NCBI GenBank assembly: GCA_963854835.1
Contig: OY978530.1
Location: 37,945,639 to 38,009,638 of the forward strand
DNA: 64,000 nucleotides
Direction: 5' to 3'
Source: Megamerina dolium
Taxonomy: Eukaryota > Arthropoda > Insecta > Diptera > Megamerinidae
The translations under genes were made by a program, and so were the position numbers. Positions 53,690-64,000 of this stretch are shown piece by piece; the stretch's first letter is position 1, and the number at the start of each line of letters is the position of its first letter. The notes under the pieces are model-generated. The model worked only from the letters and a program-made list of their open reading frames with translations. It did not search any database and was not told the origin of the DNA.

Positions 53690-54562
53690 CAAGGGCGGAT
53701 TGATAATGAAGTACCTAAGTAGAAAAAAAACATTTTTTTTTCAAAAACCATTTATTTCTCAAAATAGTCTCCTTTTACTTCGACACACTTAGTAAGATGA
53801 TATTCCAACTTTTTATACCATCTGAATAATACGATTTCGGGTATAACTTCTTCGTTTGAGCTGAATCTTTTTCCTGCGAGCTATTTTTTCAAATTTGGAA
53901 ACAGGAAAAAGTCACTAGGAGCTAAATCTGGACTATAAGGTGGATGATCAATCAATTCGAAGTGTATTTCACGTAATTTTCGCATCGTATTTAACGCTGT
54001 CTTTTTGTTCGACACTGAGCAAACGCGGCACCCATCTTGCCGATAGCTTTTCATATGCAAATGTTCATGCAAAATGTTGAACACACGTTCATATGAGATG
54101 TTTACCATTTCAACAATCTCACGCAACTCGGCGATCATTCATAACGATATCGAGGATTTTCTTGATATTTTCTTCAGTAACCACCTCTTTTGGCCTTCCT
54201 GTTGATGGTATTGTTGCAGTGCTTGTTCGACCGCGTTTAAATTCAGCAATCCAATATTTTACCATGTAATCTAACGGAGCAGACTCACCGTAATGTTTAT
54301 CGAGCTTTTCTTTTGTCTCTTTCGCCGTTTTCCCGTTCAAATAATAGTGTTTAATCACTGCACGAAATTCGCTTTTTTCCATTTTTCAAGAAACACTAAA
54401 GTTGGTTACTCCAAACGACTACAACAAATAAACTAATTGATGAATTTGGGTGAAATTTAATAGCTGACATTTGACAGATCGCAATTTCAAAAAAAAAAAA
54501 AAGGTTTTGCGTTTGTGCTGCCTTTTTCGTATTTAGGTAGCTTCTTTATCAATCCGCCCTCG
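53690..54562 (-). mobile_element. Internally deleted DD34D mariner, unit 3
   Basis: 873 bp between TA duplications, frames 54,119-54,382 and 53,881-54,138, same missing core as in unit 1. Confidence 0.88.
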
Positions 54563-54750
54563 TAGCATAATATTTTAGCCACCAAGAGAATTTTGAAATG
54601 ACTAGCATTTTGTTCTCATAACTTCAACTTGCAATATAGAGATTAGTACATATAAGTATTTGATTAAGTTTTTGTATGATCACTGCATTTTACATGCTCC
54701 TATAAATTTATATTTTAACTATGTAGGTACACGAATATATTCCCAAAAGT

Positions 54751-55052
54751 CCAAAGATGGACACCAGTAAAGAGAAAATACGCCATATGAATAGTGTTTA
54801 TTTTCCTGATATTGCAACAGCCAATCACGTGCAATTTTGGTTTCGTCGATTCCGTTCCGGTAACTTTGATGTCAAAGATGCAAGGCCAATTGTCGAAAAA
54901 ATATCGATAAAATAATGGAAATCGTCGAGTCTGACCGTCAGGTAAGACCTGTTTCTATTGCCCAAGAACTAAACATTGCACAAAAAACCGTTTGGAACAA
55001 TTTAATAAATAAAACTTTAAATTTAATGTAAAAGTAATACATTTCCTTTTAC
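54751..55052 (+). mobile_element. Mariner-derived MITE, left-truncated, unit 3
   Basis: Only the right 302 bases remain. The left TIR was lost in the 640-base deletion. Confidence 0.8.
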
Positions 55053-55594
55053 TAAACCTAATACATGACAACCGAATATTCTTGAAGTGCACATAAATTA
55101 AAAATTTTAAGAAGATAACAAATTACTAATGAATTAGGTTTTACTAGTTAGTTGAAGTAATTTGAAGGAGTATTCAGCAAAAAACTATGCGTTCTTGAGG
55201 CAAGTTGCTTGAAATCGCTTTTTTTAGATATTGATTTGATATTGAAATTGATAATCACAATCAGATGTTTCCCGTTAACTTACAAGGTTTTGCAAATGGC
55301 TGTAGTTTACTTTTTTGGATATTTTTCTATTTGAGAGCGAATTCTTTCTTAGTCTCTAAAATTTCGTTGCTGGATATATCATATTGGGAAAGTAAAAAAT
55401 CAGACCTTTAAGCTAAAGCACTCTCATGAGCCGCATAATCAAACAGCTACCACGTATGCTTCGTGGTCTGCCAGGAACTGATAATGTTTTAGCTCTTGTG
55501 CTTTTGTCAACAATAATAGAAAAGAAGATTGCGTCCTATCTTCTTTCTTCTTTCTAGCTGTGACTTCTCAATAGTTCATCTGCGAGAGAATATG

Positions 55595-55973
<379 letters not shown>

Positions 55974-56096
55974 ATTAAGATGGCAAAATGACGAAAAAAA
56001 TAACCAAAAAGGGCAAATAAATTCTTAACATTCTTGCATTTGCATAGTAAGCGGTTACTTAAAACAATTTTGACTGCTAAAAGGTGATTTTTATAA

Positions 56097-56303
56097 ATGA
56101 AGTGTGCAGTGGAGAGGTGCAATAATGATAGTTCCGACAAATTGTTATCAATGATCTATTTTTCCTTTCGCTGTGATGTGGCTTTGGCAAAAATTTGTAT
56201 TGATTTCTGCCGGAGATCAAATCTTTTCAACCACAAAAATGGTGTGATTAGCAAGGACCATTTTATAAATGATGATTTTATAAACGTCAAGCTATATATA
56301 TAA
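56097..56303 (+). CDS. THAP-like ORF, unit 3
   Basis: 68 codons. It differs from unit 1 by two substitutions (SKIYF to SMIYF, AKRCID to AKICID). Open frame retained. Confidence 0.45.
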   Translation: MKCAVERCNNDSSDKLLSMIYFSFRCDVALAKICIDFCRRSNLFNHKNGVISKDHFINDDFINVKLYI

Positions 56304-57485
56304 ATATTGCTTATTTTACAATTTTATATAAATGGTCGCAGTTTTACTTACCATCTGTATGGTATTTTTACACTTCTTATTTGCCTACTATTCGTACTGT
56401 TTCGGCTAAGGCGTCCCAGGGCGCAATCTTTATTTCTACCATTCTTGGTGCCAAAGCATGTTTAGGTAGTGTCAAAATTACTATGTGTCAAAATATCAAT
56501 GAAAGAGGAACGTCAAAATTATTAAGCCTCTGGTTGAGTACAAAATGATGGGTTTTTTTATCTTAATTATTGTAATATTTAAAAAAATGTTTAGAAGTTG
56601 ATGTAATTAATATAAAATTAGTAATAATCGAAAAGAAAAAATAAACAAATGCATGTGAGATGTTTGACCCTTATAGAGTGTTAATCTGACAACATAATTT
56701 AGAATTTTTCACTTTGATAGATTTCACAAAGCTGTCTTTTGATTTTCTTCTATACACTTATTTCAAAATGAGAGCACCAAAATTCCTCTCTCGGATTCCC
56801 TTACTTTGTTAATTATACTATAATTACATAATATAATTATTAATTATATAAACAATGCGGAATAATGAATGAATAATTCAACTCTTAGATATACTAGACG
56901 TCACATTCTGTCAAATTCACTGAGAACCGATTAGAGGTAAAATATGGGCGCAACCTTAATATTCGCGCATTACTTGTTATGAGTGTTGCCAGTTTAGCCT
57001 TTTTGAGGCTAGATCTATCTTTTTTTTCTTTGTCATTTAGCTCCGAAATTTAGGATTTAGCTTTGTGGCTTTTTTCAAGCCCTTTCTTATTTTCAAACTA
57101 GCTTTTTTAAGGATAATCCTCCATACATACAATACAATATATTGCATAAATTCTGTGCAACTCTGTGTTACAAAGCGAAAAGAATTTTTTTATGAGAATT
57201 ACAATCTACCAGTTTAGTCCAGCGTATTTGGCACCATTTAATTATTTTCTGTTAAATAGTCAGCTGTGTTGCGTGGAATATTTGTTTCTATTACAGGATA
57301 TACAAGCAAAAAGTTCGAGTATATTGGCTTACTGACAAAAGATTCGAGATTGCAAATTGCAACCAAAAAAATATATAAAAAATATGCATGCATATTTATC
57401 TGTCAAACGAAGTTAACATGTACACATCCTTATGAAAGTCTCGATGCTTGGTGCTCTTTATGTGAGCACTTTCAAAAGGATATGG

Positions 57486-58534
57486 TTAAAGGTTTATCTG
57501 CATAAACACGGTCTTTCGTGTAGCCCCACAAAAAAAAAGTCAAGCTGTGTCAAATCGCATGATCTTGGTGGCCACTTGATATCGCCACGACGAGAAATTA
57601 CGCGGCCAGAAAATTTCTCTTGCAATAAAGCCATATTCGCTCGAGTTGTGTGGCATGTGGCACCGTCTTGTTGAAACCACATATTCTCTAAGTCGTATTC
57701 TTCAATAGCAGGCAAAAAAAAGTCGGTTATCATATGACCATAACGCTCCGAATTGACGGTGACAGTCATTCCATCGTCGTTTTCGAAGAAGTAAGGTCCA
57801 ATCACACCTCTGGACCAAAGAGCGCACCAAGCAGTGAATTTTTGTGGATGTAGTGGCCTCTCTTCAATTACTTGAGGATTCTCAGAACCCCAAATACGAC
57901 AATTTTGTTTGTTAACATACCCACCGAGTGAGAAATGTGCTTCGTCGCTGAAGAAAATTTTGTTCGAAAAATCGCCGTCCACCGCCTGTTGTTCAAGCAC
58001 CCATTCGACGTATCTACGACGTTGTGAATGGTCAACTGGCTTCAGTTGTTGTGTGAGCTGGATTTTATATGGATGTAGGTGTAGATCCAAATGCAAAATA
58101 CGCCATAATGTGCCGTAAGACAGTCCTAATTCCTGAGAACGACGAGGAATCGACACATTCGGGTCTTCGGCAACACTTTCACTTACAGCAGCGATATTTT
58201 CGGTGGTCCGAGCGAAACGATGATGCACAGGCCTTACAATATCTGTAACCGATCCAGTCTCTTCATATTTCTTCACAATTTTGCCAATTGCTTGCGTAGT
58301 TGGACGATTATGTAAACCATAATCTCCTCTTAAAGCACTATATGTGGCTGTGGCAGAATCACCATTTTTGTAGTAGGTTTTTACAATTTTAATGCGTTGT
58401 GCGATAGTTAAGCGATCCATTTTCGCATATGTCAGACTTTGAAGTGAAAAAGAAAGAAATTGTTTTAACAACTCAGTTTGACAAATGTCGAATTCTAGCC
58501 CTATGCTTTTGAAACCGCGAAATGGATAACCCTT
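57486..58534 (-). mobile_element. Truncated DD41D mariner, unit 4
   Basis: 5' TIR present (TA at 58,535-58,536). The 3' end is missing at the unit joint. Confidence 0.9.
57494..58471 (-). pseudogene. DD41D mariner transposase, unit 4
   Basis: A 325-codon frame like that at 32,086-33,063. Both helix-turn-helix segments, SDEAHF and QQDGATCH are intact. The nine-base homopolymer shifts the frame at the third Asp (QLDFFFVGL). The true C-terminus is absent from this copy because of the unit truncation. Confidence 0.9.
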
Positions 58535-58716
58535 TATTTTAATATGTAAATATTAATAATAATAATAATAATAATAATCACAATAGTAATATTATTAGTA
58601 TAATATATATGGATCTGCAAATAAAAAAAATTGCGCGTGCAGCAGCGTACAAGTGATAGAAGTAAAACTTCTTAAAAAACCCAAATCAGCTATAATACCA
58701 CCTTGTATGAGTTCAC

Positions 58717-59001
58717 TTAGCAATCAATCACATACTTCAATTTAATATATCTTTGGCCTGTTTTAGACACAAAAACATTTGTATGAAATACATTTTGTTT
58801 GTGAGCGAGGGACACATGGGGAAAAGTGAAGGGTTTTTGTTTAATGTGTATGAGACACGCTTTGTCCTTATCATTAGTAAGCAGTGTTCGGACTATCCTT
58901 TTTTTCTCATTTCTACTGCAACTACTACAGTAAGCTTGAAACTTACCATATTTTACCACTTTTGGACATTTTTTACATATATTTTTCTTTTTCAATTGCA
59001 T
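58717..59001 (-). CDS. Small Cys-rich ORF, unit 4
   Basis: 94 codons, same peptide as in unit 3. Function unknown. Confidence 0.28.
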   Translation of the reverse strand: MQLKKKNICKKCPKVVKYGKFQAYCSSCSRNEKKRIVRTLLTNDKDKACLIHIKQKPFTFPHVSLAHKQNVFHTNVFVSKTGQRYIKLKYVIDC

Positions 59002-59054
59002 AACCTATTATGAATGTGCTAATCACATTTTAATAAAACAAATATGTGAAAGTA

Positions 59055-59928
59055 CAAGGGCGGATTGATAATGAAGTACCTAAGTAGAAAAAAAACATTT
59101 TTTTTTTCAAAAACCATTTATTTCTCAACATAGTCTCCTTTTACTTCGACACACTTAGTAAGATGATATTCCAACTTTTTATACCATCTGAATAATACGA
59201 TTTCGGGTATAACTTCTTCGTTTGAGCTGAATCTTTTTCCTGCGAGCTATTTTTTCAAATTTGGAAACAGGAAAAAGTCACTAGGAGCTAAATCTGGACT
59301 ATAAGGTGGATGATCAATCAATTCGAAGTGTATTTCACGTAATTTTCGCATCGTATTTAACGCTGTCTTTTTGTTCGACACTGAGCAAACGCGGCACCCA
59401 TCTTGCCGATAGCTTTTCATATGCAAATGTTCATGCAAAATGTTGAACACACGTTCATATGAGATGTTTACCATTTCAACAATCTCACGCAACTCGGCGA
59501 TCATTCATAACGATATCGAGGATTTTCTTGATATTTTCTTCAGTAACCACCTCTTTTGGCCTTCCTGTTGATGGTATTGTTGCAGTGCTTGTTCGACCGC
59601 GTTTAAATTCAGCAATCCAATATTTTACCATGTAATCTAACGGAGCAGACTCACCGTAATGTTTATCGAGCTTTTCTTTTGTCTCTTTCGCCGTTTTCCC
59701 GTTCAAATAATAGTGTTTAATCATTGCACGAAATTCGCTTTTTTCCATTTTTCAAGAAACACTAAAGTTGGTTACTCCAAACGACTTCAACAAATAAACT
59801 AATTGATGAATTTGGGTGAAATTTAATAGCTGACATTTGACAGATCGCAATTTCAAAAAAAAAAAAAAGGTTTTGCGTTTGTGCTGCCTTTTTCGTATTT
59901 AGGTAGCTTCTTTATCAATCCGCCCTCG
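59055..59928 (-). mobile_element. Internally deleted DD34D mariner, unit 4
   Basis: 874 bp between TA duplications, frames 59,485-59,748 and 59,247-59,504. One substitution near the start (FRAMIKHYY for FRAVIKHYY). Confidence 0.88.
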
Positions 59929-60618
59929 TAGCATAATATTTTAGCCACCAAGAGAATTTTGAAATGACTAGCATTTTGTTCTCATAACTTCAAATTGCAA
60001 TATAGAGATTAGTACATATAAGTATTTGATTAAGTTTTTGTATGATCACTGCATTTTACATGCTCCTATAAATTTATATTTTAACTATGTAGGTACACGA
60101 ATATATTCCCAAAAGTCTATCTTTTATCTTTTATACGATTGCATGTATCCCACCAATATTTTTTGTTTATACATTGGTAATAAATTACTCTTTTTTATGA
60201 ATAACAAAAAGCGAATTGATAAATATCATCTTTTACTTCATTAAAATTTACCACTAAATTTTAGAATATACGACAATTTTTTAGCTTCATCCAGCTCTAA
60301 AAAATTTTTTACAATCCGAACATTGTTCGTATTACCAAATATTAGGAAAACATACAAAGGAGTCGCCGAGAAATATTTTTGCACGTGTAAACGCTAACGA
60401 AACATAAAAGTGAATTGAAAATATTTTTTCATACAAATGTTTTGTTTCTAAATGCGGATTTAGACAAAAGGTGTGTGTGTTTACAAAAAAATTCGTACAA
60501 ATTATCATCATTTTTTGTCAAATGGTGTTTGTTAACACCAAAAAACTTGCGGCGAATCAGAAAATGAGGGCGTAAAATTACAAGCTAAAAAGCGTATGAT
60601 TGTAACATATTAAGTGTA

Positions 60619-61059
60619 GTAAAAGGAATTCCATTACTTTTCCAATAGATGGTTTTAGTAATCTATTACGCTAGTGGCGTTAGAAACATAGGTTTTCGTA
60701 CTAAATAAACTTTTCAGACAGTTTTGTGATTGCTTGACAGTGTTTTTTGAGCACGCTCCAAATATGGACACCAGTAAAGAGAAAATACGCCATATGAATA
60801 GTGTTTATTTTCCTGATATTGCAACAGCCAATCACGTGCAATTTTGGTTTCGTAGATTCCGTTCCGGTAACTTTGATGTCAAAGATGCAAGGCCAATTGT
60901 CGAAAAAATATCGATAAAATAATGGAAATCGTCGAGTCTGACCGTCAGGTAAGACCTGTTTCTATTGCCCAAGAACTAAACATTGCACAAAAAACCGTTT
61001 GGAACAATTTAATAAATAAAACTTTAAATTTAATGTAAAAGTAATACATTTCCTTTTAC
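60619..61059 (+). mobile_element. Mariner-derived MITE, unit 4
   Basis: 441 bp, TA at 60,617-60,618 and 61,060-61,061. Same helix-turn-helix remnant at 60,734-60,922. Confidence 0.8.
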
Positions 61060-61601
61060 TAAACCTAATACATAACAACCGAATATTCTTGAAGTGCACA
61101 TAAATTAAAAATTTTAAGAAGATAACAAATTACTAATGAATTAGGTTTTACTAGTTAATTGAAGTAATTTGAAGGAGTATTCAGCAAAAAACTATGCGTT
61201 CTTGAGGCAAGTTGCTTGAAATCGCTTTTTTTAGATATTGATTTGATATTGAAATTGATAATCACAATCAGATGTTTCCCGTTAACTTACAAGTTTTTGC
61301 AAATGGCTGTAGTTTACTTTTTTGGATATTTTTCTATTTGAGAGCGAATTCTTTCTTAGTCTCTAAAATTTCGTTGCTGGATATATCATATTGGGAAAGT
61401 AAAAAATCAGACCTTTAAGCTAAAGCACTCTCATGAGCCGCATAATCAAACAGCTACCACGTATGCTTCGTAGTCTGCCAGGAACTGATAATGTTTTAGC
61501 TCTTGTGCTTTTGTCAACAATAATAGAAAAGAAGATTGCGTCCTATCTTCTTTCTTCTTTCTAGCTGTGACTTCTCAATAGTTCATCTGCGAGAGAATAT
61601 G

Positions 61602-61603
<2 letters not shown>

Positions 61604-61700
<97 letters not shown>

Positions 61701-61715
61701 GTGTATGTATATATA

Positions 61716-61788
<73 letters not shown>

Positions 61789-62032
61789 CTTATAAGTCCC
61801 GAAGCGCTCTTTGGCCCAGCTTCTCTTCTCTTACAATTGTGCGTGTTAAATTTTGGTATTAGAAGTATTAGAAGGGATCTACTTATTTTAGCCGGTTCCG
61901 AACGGCAGAACTCTTGCGGCATCACTTTTTCTGAGCTTTGTCACAGAGTTCTTTTAGAGTTGCCAATTGAATCCACGACCTACAGATCAGAAGGCCAAAG
62001 GCCAACAAACTAAGCACTGAGCCACGGCACCC
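61604..62032 (-). mobile_element. tRNA-derived SINE with (TA)n tail, unit 4
   Basis: Same body. The tail is about 180 bases (61,604-61,785) with a different pattern of TG interruptions. Confidence 0.78.
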
Positions 62033-62155
62033 ATTAAGATGGCAAAATGACGAAAAAAATAACCAAAAAGGGCAAATAAATTTTTAACATTCTTGCATTT
62101 GCATAGTAAGCGGTTACTTAAAACAATTTTGACTGCTAAAAGGTGATTTTTATAA

Positions 62156-62362
62156 ATGAAGTGTGCAGTGGAGAGGTGCAATAATGATAGTTCCGACAAA
62201 TTGTTATCAAAGATCTATTTTTCCTTTCGCTGTGATGTGGCTTTGGCAAAAAGGTGTATTGATTTCTGCCGGAGATCAAATCTTTTCAACCACAAAAATG
62301 GTGTGATTAGCAAGGACCATTTTATAAATGATGATTTTATAAACGTCAAGCTATATATATAA
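62156..62362 (+). CDS. THAP-like ORF, unit 4
   Basis: 68 codons, peptide identical by eye to the unit 1 copy. Confidence 0.45.
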   Translation: MKCAVERCNNDSSDKLLSKIYFSFRCDVALAKRCIDFCRRSNLFNHKNGVISKDHFINDDFINVKLYI

Positions 62363-63547
62363 ATATTGCTTATTTTACAATTTTATATAAATGGTCGCAG
62401 TTTTACTTACCATCTGTATGGTATTTTTACACTTCTTATTTGCCTACTATTCGTACTGTTTCGGCTAAGGCGTCCCAGGGCGCAATCTTTATTTCTACCA
62501 TTCTTGGTGCCAAAGCATGTTTAGGTAGTGTCAAAATTACTATGTGTCAAAATATCAATGAAAGAGGAACGTCAAAATTATTAAGCCTCTGGTTGAGTAC
62601 AAAATGATGGGTTTTTTTTTTATCTTAATTATTGTAATATTTAAAAAAATGTTTAGAAGTTGATGTAATTAATATAAAATTAGTAATAATCGAAAAGAAA
62701 AAATAAACAAATGCATGTGAGATGTTTGACCCTTATAGAGTGTTAATCTGACAACATAATTTAGAATTTTTCACTTTGATAGATTTCACAAAGCTGTCTT
62801 TTGATTTTCTTCTATACACTTATTTCAAAATGAGAGCACCAAAATTCCTCTCTCGGATTCCCTTACTTTGTTAATTATACTATAATTACATAATATAATT
62901 ATTAATTATATAAACAATGCGGAATAATGAATGAATAATTCAACTCTCAGATATACTAGACGTCACATTCTGTCAAATTCACTGAGAACCGATTAGAGGT
63001 AAAATATGGGCGCAACCTTAATATTCGCGCATTACTTGTTATGAGTGTTGCCAGTTTAGCCTTTTTGAGGCTAGATCTATCTTTTTTTTCTTTGTCATTT
63101 AGCTCCGAAATTTAGGATTTAGCTTTGTGGCTTTTTTCAAGCCCTTTCTTATTTTCAAACTAGCTTTTTTAAGGATAATCCTCCATACATACAATACAAT
63201 ATATTGCATAAATTCTGTGCAACTCTGTGTTACAAAGCGAAAAGAATTTTTTTATGAGAATTACAATCTACCAGTTTAGTCCAGCGTATTTGGCACCATT
63301 TAATTATTTTCTGTTAAATAGTCAGCTGTGTTGCGTGGAATATTTGTTTCTATTACAGGATATACAAGCAAAAAGTTCGAGTATATTGGCTTACTGACAA
63401 AAGATTCGAGATTGCAAATTGCAACCAAAAAAATATATAAAAAATATGCATGCATATTTATCTGTCAAACGAAGTTAACATGTACACATCCTTATGAAAG
63501 TCTCGATGTTTGGTGCTCTTTATGTGAGCACTTTCAAAAGGATATGG

Positions 63548-64000
63548 TTAAAGGTTTATCTGCATAAACACTGTCTTTCGTGTAGCCCCACAAAAAAAAA
63601 GTCAAGCTGTGTCAAATCGCATGATCTTGGTGGCCACTTGATATCGCCACGACGAGAAATTACGCGGCCAGAAAATTTCTCTTGCAATAAAGCCATATTC
63701 GCTCGAGTTGTGTGGCATGTGGCACCGTCTTGTTGAAACCACATATTCTCTAAGTCGTATTCTTCAATAGCAGGCAAAAAAAAGTCGGTTATCATATGAC
63801 CATAACGCTCCGAATTGACGGTGACAGTCATTCCATCGTCGTTTTCGAAGAAGTAAGGTCCAATCACACCTCTGGACCAAAGAGCGCACCAAGCAGTGAC
63901 TTTTTGTGGATGTAGTGGCCTCTCTTCAATTACTTGAGGATTCTCAGAACCCCAAATACGACAATTTTGTTTGTTAACATACCCACCGAGTGAGAAATGT
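63548..64000 (-). mobile_element. Truncated DD41D mariner, start of unit 5 (runs off the window)
   Basis: Same joint as units 2 and 4. The frame at 63,556 upward has the nine-base homopolymer and QQDGATCH. It shows the array continues beyond the window. Confidence 0.9.

Larger units (their letters stand above)
57486..63547. repeat. Tandem composite unit 4 (6,062 bp)
   Basis: A complete unit, collinear with unit 1 and starting at the standard truncated mariner joint. Confidence 0.9.

Overview
This window looks like intergenic, repeat-rich DNA from a dipteran insect, most likely a tephritid fruit fly or a close relative. The reasons are its AT-rich composition, abundant BEL/Pao, Ty3/Gypsy, RTE and R4/Dong-type retroelement debris, and several copies of a DD41D ('rosa'-type) mariner, a lineage known from tephritids. 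The species call is an inference. I see no convincing host protein-coding gene. Almost every base I can assign belongs to a transposable element (TE), and nearly all coding regions are broken.

Left third (1-25,420): relics stacked by nested insertion. A degraded restriction-endonuclease-type non-LTR element (about 420-3,890) is followed by a truncated RTE fragment (4,040-4,640, minus). Then come an unclassified repeat X carrying a tRNA-derived SINE (6,014-7,330) and a minus-strand BEL/Pao relic (7,337-9,165). A plus-strand BEL/Pao relic (9,400-17,757) is split by a second, minus-strand BEL element (9,952-15,323). That second element was itself hit by a DD37D maT-type mariner and a solo LTR. 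An RTE copy lies at 15,460-17,012. A Gypsy relic (17,975-25,420) is split by a complete but dead BEL/Pao element (18,111-24,309, target duplication GTAGT), which in turn carries a 528-bp Harbinger-like MITE and a solo LTR. Most layers can be ordered from exact target-site duplications, and several disrupted reading frames rejoin across them.

Middle (25,430-31,820): mostly unassigned AT-rich sequence with an internally deleted DD41D mariner (27,724-28,646). A near-complete DD41D copy follows (30,463-31,736, plus). It faces a second copy (31,821-33,126, minus), forming a 1.3-kb inverted pair with an 84-bp spacer.

Right half (32,078-64,000): a tandem array of a composite unit of about 6.06-6.09 kb, with four units and the start of a fifth running off the window. 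Each complete unit holds a DD41D mariner, a (TAA)n tract, a small Cys-rich ORF, an internally deleted DD34D mariner, a 436-441-bp mariner-derived MITE, a SINE with a long (TA)n tail, a THAP-like ORF and repeat X. Only the first unit has the whole DD41D mariner. The recurring joint (38,167/38,168; 57,485/57,486; 63,547/63,548) is the same each time. Unit 2 is swollen by two younger insertions: a nearly full-length RTE element (38,203-41,207) and a full-length Osvaldo-like Gypsy element (43,938-51,010). The Gypsy element has almost identical 1-kb LTRs, a tRNA-Lys-type primer site and an unidentified third ORF. Units 2 and 3 also carry deletions.
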